Shown here one piece after another: positions 57,137-64,000 of a DNA stretch of 64,000 nt. The stretch comes from Pseudomonas ceruminis. GTDB lineage: Bacteria; Pseudomonadota; Gammaproteobacteria; Pseudomonadales; Pseudomonadaceae. The position numbers were made by a program, and so were the translations under genes. Below the pieces are notes generated by a model that worked only from the letters and a program-made list of their open reading frames with translations, had not been told where the DNA came from and made no database searches. The stretch is taken from positions 20,714 through 84,713 of the forward strand of contig NZ_BQHW01000027.1 of assembly GCF_021602025.1 (NCBI RefSeq), given 5' to 3'. Numbering within the stretch: position 1 is the stretch's first letter; each line of letters starts with the position of its first letter.

Positions 57137-58705
57137 TTAGAGGTGATGGATGACGGCCAGGTCCATGCGTCCATAGTCGCCGCTCTCGCCGTGCTCGCCG
57201 CGCGGTGGCATATGGTGGGTCTTGACCACCTGATCGCCTTGAACCGTCTCCAGGTGGATGTCGAAGCCCCATAGCCGGTGCAAGTGCTTGAGCACTTCTT
57301 CGGTGGAATCACCCAGCGGTTTGCGGTTGTGCTGCTGGTGGCGCAAGGTCAGGGAACGATCGCCACGGCGGTCGATGCTCCAGATCTGCACGTTGGGCTC
57401 GCGGTTGCCGAGGTTGTACTGGGCAGCCAATTGCTCGCGGATGGCTCGGTAGCCGGCTTCGTCATGGATGGCCGGCACCAACAGGTCGTCCCGCTGGTCG
57501 TCGTCGAGAATGCTGAACAGCTTCAGGTCGCGGATTACTTTGGGCGACAGGTACTGCAAGATGAAGCTTTCGTCCTTGAAGCTGCTCATGGCGAACTTGA
57601 CGGTCGATAGCCAGTCACTGCCGGCAATGTCGGGGAACCAGCGTCGATCTTCTTCGGTGGGGTGTTCGCACATGCGGCGAATGTCGGTGTACATGGCAAA
57701 ACCCAGGGCATACGGGTTGATGCCGTTGTAGTACGGGCTGTCGAAGCCCGGTTGGAACACTACGCTGGTGTGCGACTGGAGAAACTCCATGATGAAGCCG
57801 TCGGTGACCAAGCCTTCGTCATACAGGTCGTTCATCAGGGTGTAGTGCCAGAAGGTCGCCCACCCTTCGTTCATCACTTGCGTCTGGCGCTGTGGATAGA
57901 AGTACTGCGCAATCTTGCGCACGATACGCACCACCTCACGCTGCCAGGGTTCGAGCAGTGGGGCGTGTTTTTCGATGAAATACAGGATATTTTCCTGGGG
58001 TTCGGCAGGGAAGCGCGCATCATCGCGCTCGCCGCCTTTATCCGCGCCTTTAGGTATGGTGCGCCACAGGTCGTTGATCTGGCGTTGCAGGTGCTCCTCG
58101 CGCTCCTTCTGCCGGCGCCGTTCTTCCTCGGCAGAGATCGGGTAGGGGCGCTTGTAGCGATCGACGCCGTAGTTCATCAAGGCATGGCAGGAGTCGATCA
58201 AGTCTTCGACGGCATCGATGCCATGGCGCTCTTCGCACTGGGCGATGTACTGCTTGGCGAATACCAGGTAATCGATGATCGAGCTGGCATCGGTCCAGGT
58301 GCGGAACAGGTAGTTGCCCTTGAAGAAGCTGTTGTGGCCGTAGCAGGCGTGGGCAATCACCAGTGCCTGCATGCACATGGTGTTTTCTTCCATCAGGTAG
58401 GCGATGCACGGATCGGAGTTGATCACGATCTCGTAGGCCAGGCCCATCTGGCCGCGGCTGTAGGACTTCTCGGTACTGAGGAACTGCTTGCCGTAGGACC
58501 AGTGGTGGTAGCCCAGCGGCATGCCGACGGAGGCGTATGCGTCCATCATCTGCTCGGCGGTGATCACCTCGATCTGGTTGGGGTAAGTGTCCAGGGCGTA
58601 CCGTTCGGCCAGGCGGCTTATTTCCCGGTCGTAGGTCTGGATCAGCTCGAACGTCCACTCAGACCCGGTGGAAATGGGTTGGCGTCTCTGTGCTCTGGCG
58701 GTCAT
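57137..58705 (-). CDS. SpoVR/YcgB family protein
   Basis: A 522-residue cytosolic protein of the SpoVR family. Typical segments are seen: [24 protein letters not shown] in parts, [33 protein letters not shown] in parts, and [13 protein letters not shown]. The role is still unclear; the family was named for spore cortex formation in Bacillus, but in non-sporulating bacteria it travels with a PrkA kinase and a YeaH protein, as here. Its ATG overlaps the YeaH stop (ATGA), confirming the operon. Stress or stationary-phase function is inferred from relatives. Confidence 0.95.
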   Translation of the reverse strand: MTARAQRRQPISTGSEWTFELIQTYDREISRLAERYALDTYPNQIEVITAEQMMDAYASVGMPLGYHHWSYGKQFLSTEKSYSRGQMGLAYEIVINSDPCIAYLMEENTMCMQALVIAHACYGHNSFFKGNYLFRTWTDASSIIDYLVFAKQYIAQCEERHGIDAVEDLIDSCHALMNYGVDRYKRPYPISAEEERRRQKEREEHLQRQINDLWRTIPKGADKGGERDDARFPAEPQENILYFIEKHAPLLEPWQREVVRIVRKIAQYFYPQRQTQVMNEGWATFWHYTLMNDLYDEGLVTDGFIMEFLQSHTSVVFQPGFDSPYYNGINPYALGFAMYTDIRRMCEHPTEEDRRWFPDIAGSDWLSTVKFAMSSFKDESFILQYLSPKVIRDLKLFSILDDDQRDDLLVPAIHDEAGYRAIREQLAAQYNLGNREPNVQIWSIDRRGDRSLTLRHQQHNRKPLGDSTEEVLKHLHRLWGFDIHLETVQGDQVVKTHHMPPRGEHGESGDYGRMDLAVIHHL

Positions 58706-59973
58706 GTGGCTAACCTGCGCTGGAAGAGTTCACGGAAGACCGGGTAGATGTCGCCGGCCGATACCAACTGCTGCTGGGCGAATGTGTCGGGGAAGGCCTC
58801 GCCAATACGCTCATACTCATACCACAACGCCTGGTGTTCACGCGGGGTGATCTCGACGTAAGTGTAGTACTGCACGTGGGGCATGATCTGCTTGGAGAGG
58901 ATCTCGCGGCAGATTGGCGAGTCGTCGTTCCAGTTGTCGCCGTCGGAGGCCTGGGCGGCGTAGATGTTCCAGTCACTGGCCGGGTAACGTTCGGCCATGA
59001 TCTCCTGCATCATCTTCAACGCGCTGGAAACGATCGTGCCGCCGGTTTCCCGTGAGTAGAAGAACTCTTCCTCATCGACTTCGCGAGCACTGGTGTGGTG
59101 GCGGATGAACACCACTTCGATGCGGTCATAGTTCCGTTTGAGGAACAGGTACAGCAGGATGAAAAAGCGTTTGGCGATGTCCTTGGTAGCCTGGGTCATC
59201 GAGCCAGACACGTCCATCAGGCAGAACATCACCGCCTTGGAGCTGGGGTTGGGCTGCTTGACCAGCAGGTTGTACTTGAGGTCGAAGGTGTCGAGGAACG
59301 GCAGGCGATTGATTCGCGCCTTCAGGCGTTCGATTTCCTGCTCCACTTCCTGGATGTCGGTAAAGTTGTCTGGTTCTTCGACTTTCAGCCGGGCCAGTTC
59401 CTTCTGTGCTTCGCGCAGCAGCGCACGGCTGCTGCCGGTCAGGGCGATGCGCCGGGCGTGGGCCGAGCGCAGGGTGCGGACGATGTTGATACGTGAGGGG
59501 TTGCCTTCGTTGGCGATGCCGGCGCGCACCGTCTTGAAGGTATCGGCACCGGTCAGGTGGCGTTTGACCAGGTTGGGCAGTTCGAGGTCTTCGAACATGA
59601 ATTCGAGGAATTCTTCCTGGGTGATCTGGAAGACAAAGTCATCCATGCCCTCGCCGGAGTTGCCGGCCTTGCCACGGCCACCGCCACCCCCGCCGCCTTG
59701 AGGCCTGGGGATATGTTCGCCGGCGGTGAACTCTTTGTTGCCTGGGTGCACGATGGTCTGCTTGCCGCCTCGGCCATGGTGCAGCACCGGTTCATCGATG
59801 TCCCGTCCCGGAATGCTGATCTGCTCGCCATGCTCCATGTCCATGATGGAGCGGCGGCTCACGGCCTCTTCGACGGCTTTCTTGATGTGTTCACGGTACC
59901 GCCGCAAAAAGCGCTGGCGGTTGACCGTGCTCTTGTTCTTGCCGTTCAGGCGTCGGTCGATAACGTAGCTCAT
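58702..59973 (-). CDS. YeaH/YhbH (DUF444) family protein
   Basis: A 423-residue protein. A basic N-terminal region ([20 protein letters not shown] in parts) is followed by a Gly-rich low-complexity stretch at about residues 85-105, and then a von Willebrand A-like domain with the MIDAS-type motif [10 protein letters not shown] chose the ATG at 59973, which has a perfect GGAGG. YeaH is the usual partner of the PrkA kinase, possibly its substrate. Coupled to spoVR downstream; a repeat-rich 155-base gap separates it from prkA. Confidence 0.95.
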   Translation of the reverse strand: MSYVIDRRLNGKNKSTVNRQRFLRRYREHIKKAVEEAVSRRSIMDMEHGEQISIPGRDIDEPVLHHGRGGKQTIVHPGNKEFTAGEHIPRPQGGGGGGGRGKAGNSGEGMDDFVFQITQEEFLEFMFEDLELPNLVKRHLTGADTFKTVRAGIANEGNPSRINIVRTLRSAHARRIALTGSSRALLREAQKELARLKVEEPDNFTDIQEVEQEIERLKARINRLPFLDTFDLKYNLLVKQPNPSSKAVMFCLMDVSGSMTQATKDIAKRFFILLYLFLKRNYDRIEVVFIRHHTSAREVDEEEFFYSRETGGTIVSSALKMMQEIMAERYPASDWNIYAAQASDGDNWNDDSPICREILSKQIMPHVQYYTYVEITPREHQALWYEYERIGEAFPDTFAQQQLVSAGDIYPVFRELFQRRLAT

Positions 59974-60010
59974 GGGCCCTCCGGTGACTGGATGCAGCTG
60001 CAAACAACGC

Positions 60011-60127
60011 GCTGCAAGCCACAAGCTTCAAGCTGCAAGAAAACGCAGCCACCGCCGCTGCAAGCCGTGGTGAGGGCGCGGGCGCCAACCCCGTTCGGCT
60101 TGCAGCGTGCGGCTTGTAGCTCGCCGC
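60011..60127. repeat. GCTGCAAGC / GCTTGTAGC repeat cluster in the prkA-yeaH gap
   Basis: Copies of a short motif (GCTGCAAGCCACAAGC, TTCAAGCTGCAAG, CGCTGCAAGCCG) occupy the first part, and inverted relatives (GGCTTGCAGCGTGC, GGCTTGTAGCTCG) the last 30 bases. This is a dispersed intergenic repeat family typical of pseudomonads. The ends are inverted, so the transcript could fold and modulate yeaH expression relative to prkA. Confidence 0.65.
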
Positions 60128-60128
60128 T

Positions 60129-62051
60129 TTATTGCGATTTCCTGACCCGCAGGTACCATTCCGACAGCAGGCGCACCTGTTTGTCGGTATAGCCACGCTC
60201 CACCATCCGCGTGACGAAGTCGTTGTGTTTCTGTTGGTCCTCCTTGCTGGCCTTGGCATTGAAGCTGATGACCGGCAGCAGGTCTTCGGTGTTGGAGAAC
60301 ATTTTCTTCTCGATCACCACCCGCAGCTTCTCGTAGCTGAGCCAGCTCGGGTTCTTGCCATTGTTGTTGGCACGGGCTCGCAATACGAAGTTGACGATCT
60401 CGTTGCGGAAATCCTTCGGATTGCTGATGCCAGCTGGTTTCTCGATCTTCTCCAGCTCTTCGTTGAGGGCGATGCGGTTGAGGATCTCGCCGGTTTCCGG
60501 GTCGCGGTATTCCTGGTCCTGGATCCAGAAATCGGCGTACAGCACATAGCGGTCGAAAATATTCTGGCCGTACTCGCTGTACGATTCGAGGTAAGCGGTC
60601 TGGATTTCCTTGCCGATGAACTCGATATAGCGCGGCGCCAGGTATTCCTTGAGGTAGCGCAGGTACCGTTCACGCACTTCGGCTGGGAACTGTTCCTGTT
60701 CGATCTGCTGTTCCAGCACATAGAGCAGGTGCACCGGGTTGGCCGCGACCTCATGCGGGTCGAAGTTGAATACCTTGGAAAGAATCTTGAAGGCGAAGCG
60801 GGTCGACAGGCCGTTCATGCCCTCGTCCACCCCCGCCGCGTCGCGGTATTCCTGGATCGACTTGGCCTTGGGGTCGGTGTCCTTGAGGTTTTCCCCGTCG
60901 TAGACACGCATCTTGGAGTAGATGTTGGAGTTTTCCGGCTCCTTGAGGCGCGAAAGCACGGTGAACTGGGCAAGCATCTTGAGCGTGTCCGGCGCGCAAT
61001 GGGCCTTGGCCAGCGAACTGTTGACCAGCAGTTTGTCGTAGATCTTGATCTCGTCGCTGACGCGCAGGCAGTACGGTACTTTGACGATGTAGATCCGGTC
61101 GATGAATGCCTCGTTGTTCTTGTTGTTGCGGAAGGTGTGCCACTCCGATTCGTTGGAGTGGGCCAGCAGGATGCCGGAGTAGGGGATGGCGCCCAGCCCT
61201 TCGGTACTGTTGTAGTTACCTTCCTGTGTGGCGGTGAGTAATGGGTGCAGCACCTTGATTGGCGCCTTGAACATTTCGACGAATTCCATCAGGCCTTGGT
61301 TGGCCCGGCACAGTGCGCCGGAGTAGCTGTAGGCGTCTGCGTCGTTCTGCGGGAATTCCTCGAGTTTGCGGATATCCACTTTACCCACCAGGGCCGAGAT
61401 GTCCTGGTTGTTCTCATCGCCTGGTTCGGTCTTGGCGATGGCGATCTGATTAAGGATCGATGGGTACAGCTTGACCACCCTGAATTTGCTGATATCGCCG
61501 CCATATTCCTGCAGGCGCTTGGTGGCCCATGGCGACATGATGGTGTTCAGGTAGCGTCGGGAGATCCCGTACTCTTCCTCGAGAATGGCGCCATCTTCGG
61601 TGGCGTTGAACAGGCCCAGTGGCGATTCGAAGACGGGCGAGTCCTTGATCGCGTAGAAGGGCACCTTCTCCATCAGTTGCTTGAGTTTCTCGGCCAGCGA
61701 CGATTTACCGCCACCTACCGGGCCCAGCAGGTAGAGGATCTGTTTCTTCTCTTCCAGGCCTTGGGCGGCATGGCGGAAGTAGGACACGATCTGGTCGATG
61801 CACTCTTCCATGCCATGGAAGTCGGCAAAGGCCGGATACCGACGGATCACCTTGTTGGAGAAGATCCGCGACAGTCTGGAGTTGCTTGAGGTGTCGATCA
61901 GTTCCGGCTCACCGATGGCCAGCAACAGCCTTTCAGCCGCCGAGGCGTAGGCACTGCGATCCTCTTTGCACAGCTCGAGGTACTCCTGCAGCGAGAGTTC
62001 TTCCTGGCGCGTAGACTCGAAGCGTTGTTGGAAGTGGCTAAAAATACTCAT
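60129..62051 (-). CDS. prkA: PrkA family serine protein kinase
   Basis: A 640-residue protein. Residues about 60-400 are an AAA-type domain with the Walker A LLGPVGGGKSSLAEKL and a Walker-B-like region further on; the C-terminal part is the kinase-like PrkA domain (YEKLRVVIEKKMF, LLPVISFNAKASKEDQQKHNDFV in parts). E. coli YeaG, a homologue, acts in nitrogen starvation and stationary phase. GAGGTG stands ahead of the ATG. First gene of the prkA-yeaH-spoVR operon. Confidence 0.97.
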   Translation of the reverse strand: MSIFSHFQQRFESTRQEELSLQEYLELCKEDRSAYASAAERLLLAIGEPELIDTSSNSRLSRIFSNKVIRRYPAFADFHGMEECIDQIVSYFRHAAQGLEEKKQILYLLGPVGGGKSSLAEKLKQLMEKVPFYAIKDSPVFESPLGLFNATEDGAILEEEYGISRRYLNTIMSPWATKRLQEYGGDISKFRVVKLYPSILNQIAIAKTEPGDENNQDISALVGKVDIRKLEEFPQNDADAYSYSGALCRANQGLMEFVEMFKAPIKVLHPLLTATQEGNYNSTEGLGAIPYSGILLAHSNESEWHTFRNNKNNEAFIDRIYIVKVPYCLRVSDEIKIYDKLLVNSSLAKAHCAPDTLKMLAQFTVLSRLKEPENSNIYSKMRVYDGENLKDTDPKAKSIQEYRDAAGVDEGMNGLSTRFAFKILSKVFNFDPHEVAANPVHLLYVLEQQIEQEQFPAEVRERYLRYLKEYLAPRYIEFIGKEIQTAYLESYSEYGQNIFDRYVLYADFWIQDQEYRDPETGEILNRIALNEELEKIEKPAGISNPKDFRNEIVNFVLRARANNNGKNPSWLSYEKLRVVIEKKMFSNTEDLLPVISFNAKASKEDQQKHNDFVTRMVERGYTDKQVRLLSEWYLRVRKSQ

Positions 62052-62296
62052 GACGTCACCTCGCTCGATACGTGGAGACGACGCCGGATCAGTCAGCTGA
62101 TGCTGGCATGCAACCGGGTTCGCCGATTGCTGTATACCCCCCAGAACACCCTGTAACGCTACCGATGACCCGCACGCCGGTGTACCGGCTCTCCCCTTTT
62201 TTTGGATGGCCTGCGCTTAAGAATAGTTGGTTATCCGCAAGGTCAAGGGCAAGCGGCGGAGAAGTTGCTGGCGACCGTTCGTCAGGTGAGGCGCAA

Positions 62297-62315
62297 GCCC
62301 GCGTGGGGCGCGGGC
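62297..62315. terminator. weak hairpin downstream of glpE
   Basis: GCCCGCG and CGCGGGC with a five-base loop, 20 bases after the glpE stop. No T-run follows on the leftward strand. The rest of the 283-base gap up to prkA holds the prkA promoter region; I see no open frame in it. Confidence 0.5.
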
Positions 62316-62334
62316 TGCAGTAAAAATGAAAAAA

Positions 62335-62664
62335 TTATTCAGCGGCGCCTTGGGCTGTCTCGGCCGGGTAGGTGGCACGCCACAGCTCAAAGCCGCCGTC
62401 GACGCTGTACACCTCGGAAAAGCCCTGGCCTACCAGGTAGGCGGCCGCGCTCTGGCTGGAGTTGCCGTGGTAGCAGACCACCAACGTGGGGGCATCGAGG
62501 TCGGCGTTGCGGATGAAATCGGCAACGCTATGGTTGTCCAGGTGCTTGGCGCCGGTGATGTGGCCGGCGGCAAAGGCTTGCGGGTCGCGAATGTCGACGA
62601 CGACCGCACCTTGCGCGCGCAGAGCCAACGCCTGCTCGGGAGGGATGCGCTTGAATTCGCTCAT
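62335..62664 (-). CDS. glpE: thiosulfate sulfurtransferase GlpE
   Basis: A 109-residue single-domain rhodanese. The catalytic Cys64 is in the loop [11 protein letters not shown], typical of Glp[15 protein letters not shown] precedes it. It transfers sulfane sulfur from thiosulfate to cyanide or thioredoxin-like acceptors. It lies 14 bases downstream of apaH on the same strand and is probably co-transcribed with apaG-apaH. Confidence 0.96.
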   Translation of the reverse strand: MSEFKRIPPEQALALRAQGAVVVDIRDPQAFAAGHITGAKHLDNHSVADFIRNADLDAPTLVVCYHGNSSQSAAAYLVGQGFSEVYSVDGGFELWRATYPAETAQGAAE

Positions 62665-62678
62665 GGGGACGGCTTCCT

Positions 62679-63545
62679 TCAGGGGTGATCGTTGAGTTTA
62701 GCGGGTTGCGCCGGTGGGCGGACGGTGCCGTCGTCGGCGCAGTCGCAACGGTGATAGTCACCGCTGTCGACGTTGTAGAGGGTCATGGTGCCACCCCATA
62801 CGCAGCCGGTGTCCAAGGCGATGATGCCCGGCTCGTCGACGCGTCCTTCGAGGGCGGCCCAATGGCCGAAGATGATTTGCACATGGCGTGAGCGGCGATC
62901 CTTGTGCGCGTACCAGGGCTTGTAGCCCTTCGGTGCGGTGCCCAGGCCTTCCTTGCTCTTGAGGTCGAGCTTGCCCTCGGCGGTGCAGAAGCGCATGCGG
63001 GTCAGGTAATTGGTGATCACCCGCAGGCGCTCGATACCACTGAGGTTCTTACTCCACTTGGTCGGTTCGTTGCCGTACATGCCATCCAAGTAGAGCTTCA
63101 GCCGCCCGTCATCGCGCAGCACTGCTTCGACTTCACCGGCCAGCTCCAACGCCTTGCCTAGCGTCCACTGCGGCGGAATGCCGGCATGGACCAGGGCGAT
63201 GCCCCGTGGCTCGTCATAGTGCAGCAGCTTCTGTTGGCGCAGCCAATCCATCAGTTGATCGGCATCTGGCGCTTCGAGTATCTCGCGCAGCGTGTCGCTT
63301 TTCTTCAGGCGTTCGACGTTGTGCCACGCGGCCAGCAGGTGTAGGTCATGATTGCCCAGCACGCAGACCAGTGACTGGCGGATCGAGTAAAGAAAACGAA
63401 GGGTTTCCAGCGACTCGGGACCGCGGTTCACCAGGTCGCCGACCAGCCACAGGCGGTCCACGGCGGGGTCGAACTTGACGCGTTCGAGCAGGCATTTGAG
63501 GGGTTGCAGACAGCCTTGCAGGTCCCCGACGGCATAGGTGGCCAT
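62679..63545 (-). CDS. apaH: diadenosine tetraphosphatase
   Basis: A 288-residue metallophosphatase that cleaves Ap4A symmetrically to ADP. Metal-binding motifs are complete: [24 protein letters not shown] and a later GHWAAL. The ATG at 63545 overlaps the apaG stop by one base (TGATG), giving translational coupling. Ap4A rises in stress, so the enzyme influences stress resistance and motility in relatives. Confidence 0.97.
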   Translation of the reverse strand: MATYAVGDLQGCLQPLKCLLERVKFDPAVDRLWLVGDLVNRGPESLETLRFLYSIRQSLVCVLGNHDLHLLAAWHNVERLKKSDTLREILEAPDADQLMDWLRQQKLLHYDEPRGIALVHAGIPPQWTLGKALELAGEVEAVLRDDGRLKLYLDGMYGNEPTKWSKNLSGIERLRVITNYLTRMRFCTAEGKLDLKSKEGLGTAPKGYKPWYAHKDRRSRHVQIIFGHWAALEGRVDEPGIIALDTGCVWGGTMTLYNVDSGDYHRCDCADDGTVRPPAQPAKLNDHP

Positions 63546-63925
63546 CAGTGCAGGGCCCCCGGCACGGCCAGGCGGAAGGGCGCGATTTCGGCGTCGAAGC
63601 GTTTACCGTCTTCGGCGAACATCTGATAACTGCCCTGCATGGTGCCAACGCGGGTGCTGATGACGGCGCCGCTGCTGTAGGTGTGGCTCTGGCCGGGTTC
63701 GATGGTCGGTTGCTGCCCGATCACACCGGCGCCGCGCACTTCCTCCACTTCGCCATCACCGTTGGTAATCAGCCAGTGGCGAGACATCAGCTTGGCTTTT
63801 ACCGAGCCGTTGTTCTGTACGGTGATGGTGTAAGCGAAGGCAAAACGACTGCTTTCGGGGTCGGATTGTTCTTTGAGGTAGCGGGTCACGACGCTGACGT
63901 CGATTTGATAGCGGGGATCGGACAT
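63545..63925 (-). CDS. apaG: Co2+/Mg2+ efflux protein ApaG
   Basis: A 126-residue protein of fibronectin-III-like fold, the exact family length when the ATG at 63925 is used. Motifs: [35 protein letters not shown] in parts, and the Gly-rich [18 protein letters not shown]. Role is not firmly known; mutants show cobalt sensitivity. ApaG-ApaH pairing is typical, usually behind ksgA, whose gene would lie just beyond the right edge. Confidence 0.96.
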   Translation of the reverse strand: MSDPRYQIDVSVVTRYLKEQSDPESSRFAFAYTITVQNNGSVKAKLMSRHWLITNGDGEVEEVRGAGVIGQQPTIEPGQSHTYSSGAVISTRVGTMQGSYQMFAEDGKRFDAEIAPFRLAVPGALH

Positions 63926-64000
63926 GCAGGGGCCTTGAGCAAACACGCGAATACGGCAATTCATGCAGTCTAGGCCATTGGCGGGGGGAAGGGCCAGTGG

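Noticed and set aside
59974-60128. CRISPR-like array between yeaH and prkA
   Set aside because: The repeats are short, variable and inverted, without regular spacers or cas genes; they belong to a dispersed intergenic repeat family.
62109-62125. Sigma-54-like promoter upstream of prkA (GG...TTGCA on the minus strand)
   Set aside because: The GG and GC are 11 bases apart instead of the required 10, and the -24 element is otherwise a poor match.

Overview
The window reads as an uninterrupted stretch of core chromosome from a member of the Pseudomonas putida group. The evidence is the high GC content, the REP-like palindromes built around a GCGGGT..ACCCGC core, and a gene order I recognise from P. 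putida: FecI/FecR/receptor, DUF294 pair, glcB, bioBFHCD, acyl-CoA dehydrogenases, rsmY, pqqFABCDE, davBA, tRNA-Ile2, rpoD-dnaG-rpsU, tsaD, folBK, cca, spoVR-yeaH-prkA, glpE, apaHG. The strain cannot be named from the sequence alone. No transposase, integrase, phage gene or CRISPR array was found.

Layout. 1-7165: a truncated DUF6543-type toxin-like gene at the edge, then an iron-uptake locus read leftwards (ECF sigma factor, FecR anti-sigma, TonB receptor with signalling domain, PepSY membrane protein, small membrane protein) behind a probable Fur box. 7241-12758: a DnaQ-like exonuclease coupled to a cNMP/CBS/DUF294 protein, a divergent stand-alone response regulator, and malate synthase G. 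13202-17487: a GcvR-type ACT protein, RarD, the SrkA kinase, a modE broken by an in-frame amber codon, and comF. 17450-22469: a BirA-type operator, the complete bioBFHCD operon, and a 98-residue protein that looks like a flagellar rod/hook protein lacking its middle. 22763-30954: two paralogous acyl-CoA dehydrogenases flanking a diguanylate cyclase, the regulatory RNA RsmY with its GacA box, a LysR regulator divergent from a class III aminotransferase, and a PMP3-family peptide. 30987-41674: PQQ synthesis (pqqF, pqqA, pqqB-E and an S9 peptidase) followed upstream by lysine catabolism davBA and an Lrp-type regulator. 41851-44286: a membrane PQQ-dependent dehydrogenase, which would use the cofactor made next door. 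44785-53152: tRNA-Ile2(CAU), a large PAS/GGDEF/EAL sensor, and the rpsU-dnaG-rpoD macromolecular synthesis operon. 53357-63925: tsaD, plsY, folB-folK, cca, spoVR-yeaH-prkA, glpE, apaH and apaG.

How the genes work together. Biotin synthesis is a five-gene overlapping operon with a BirA-like operator. The PQQ genes and the PQQ dehydrogenase form a cofactor-plus-enzyme neighbourhood, and a terminator-like hairpin between pqqA and pqqB would give the precursor peptide in excess. Several signalling elements (a diguanylate cyclase, a dual GGDEF/EAL sensor, RsmY, an orphan receiver and an ECF sigma) sit among metabolic genes. I see no convincing wholly new system. The items most worth a second look are the amber-split modE, the mini rod/hook-like protein, the BirA-like operator inside the comF coding start, and the PQQ dehydrogenase beside tRNA-Ile2.
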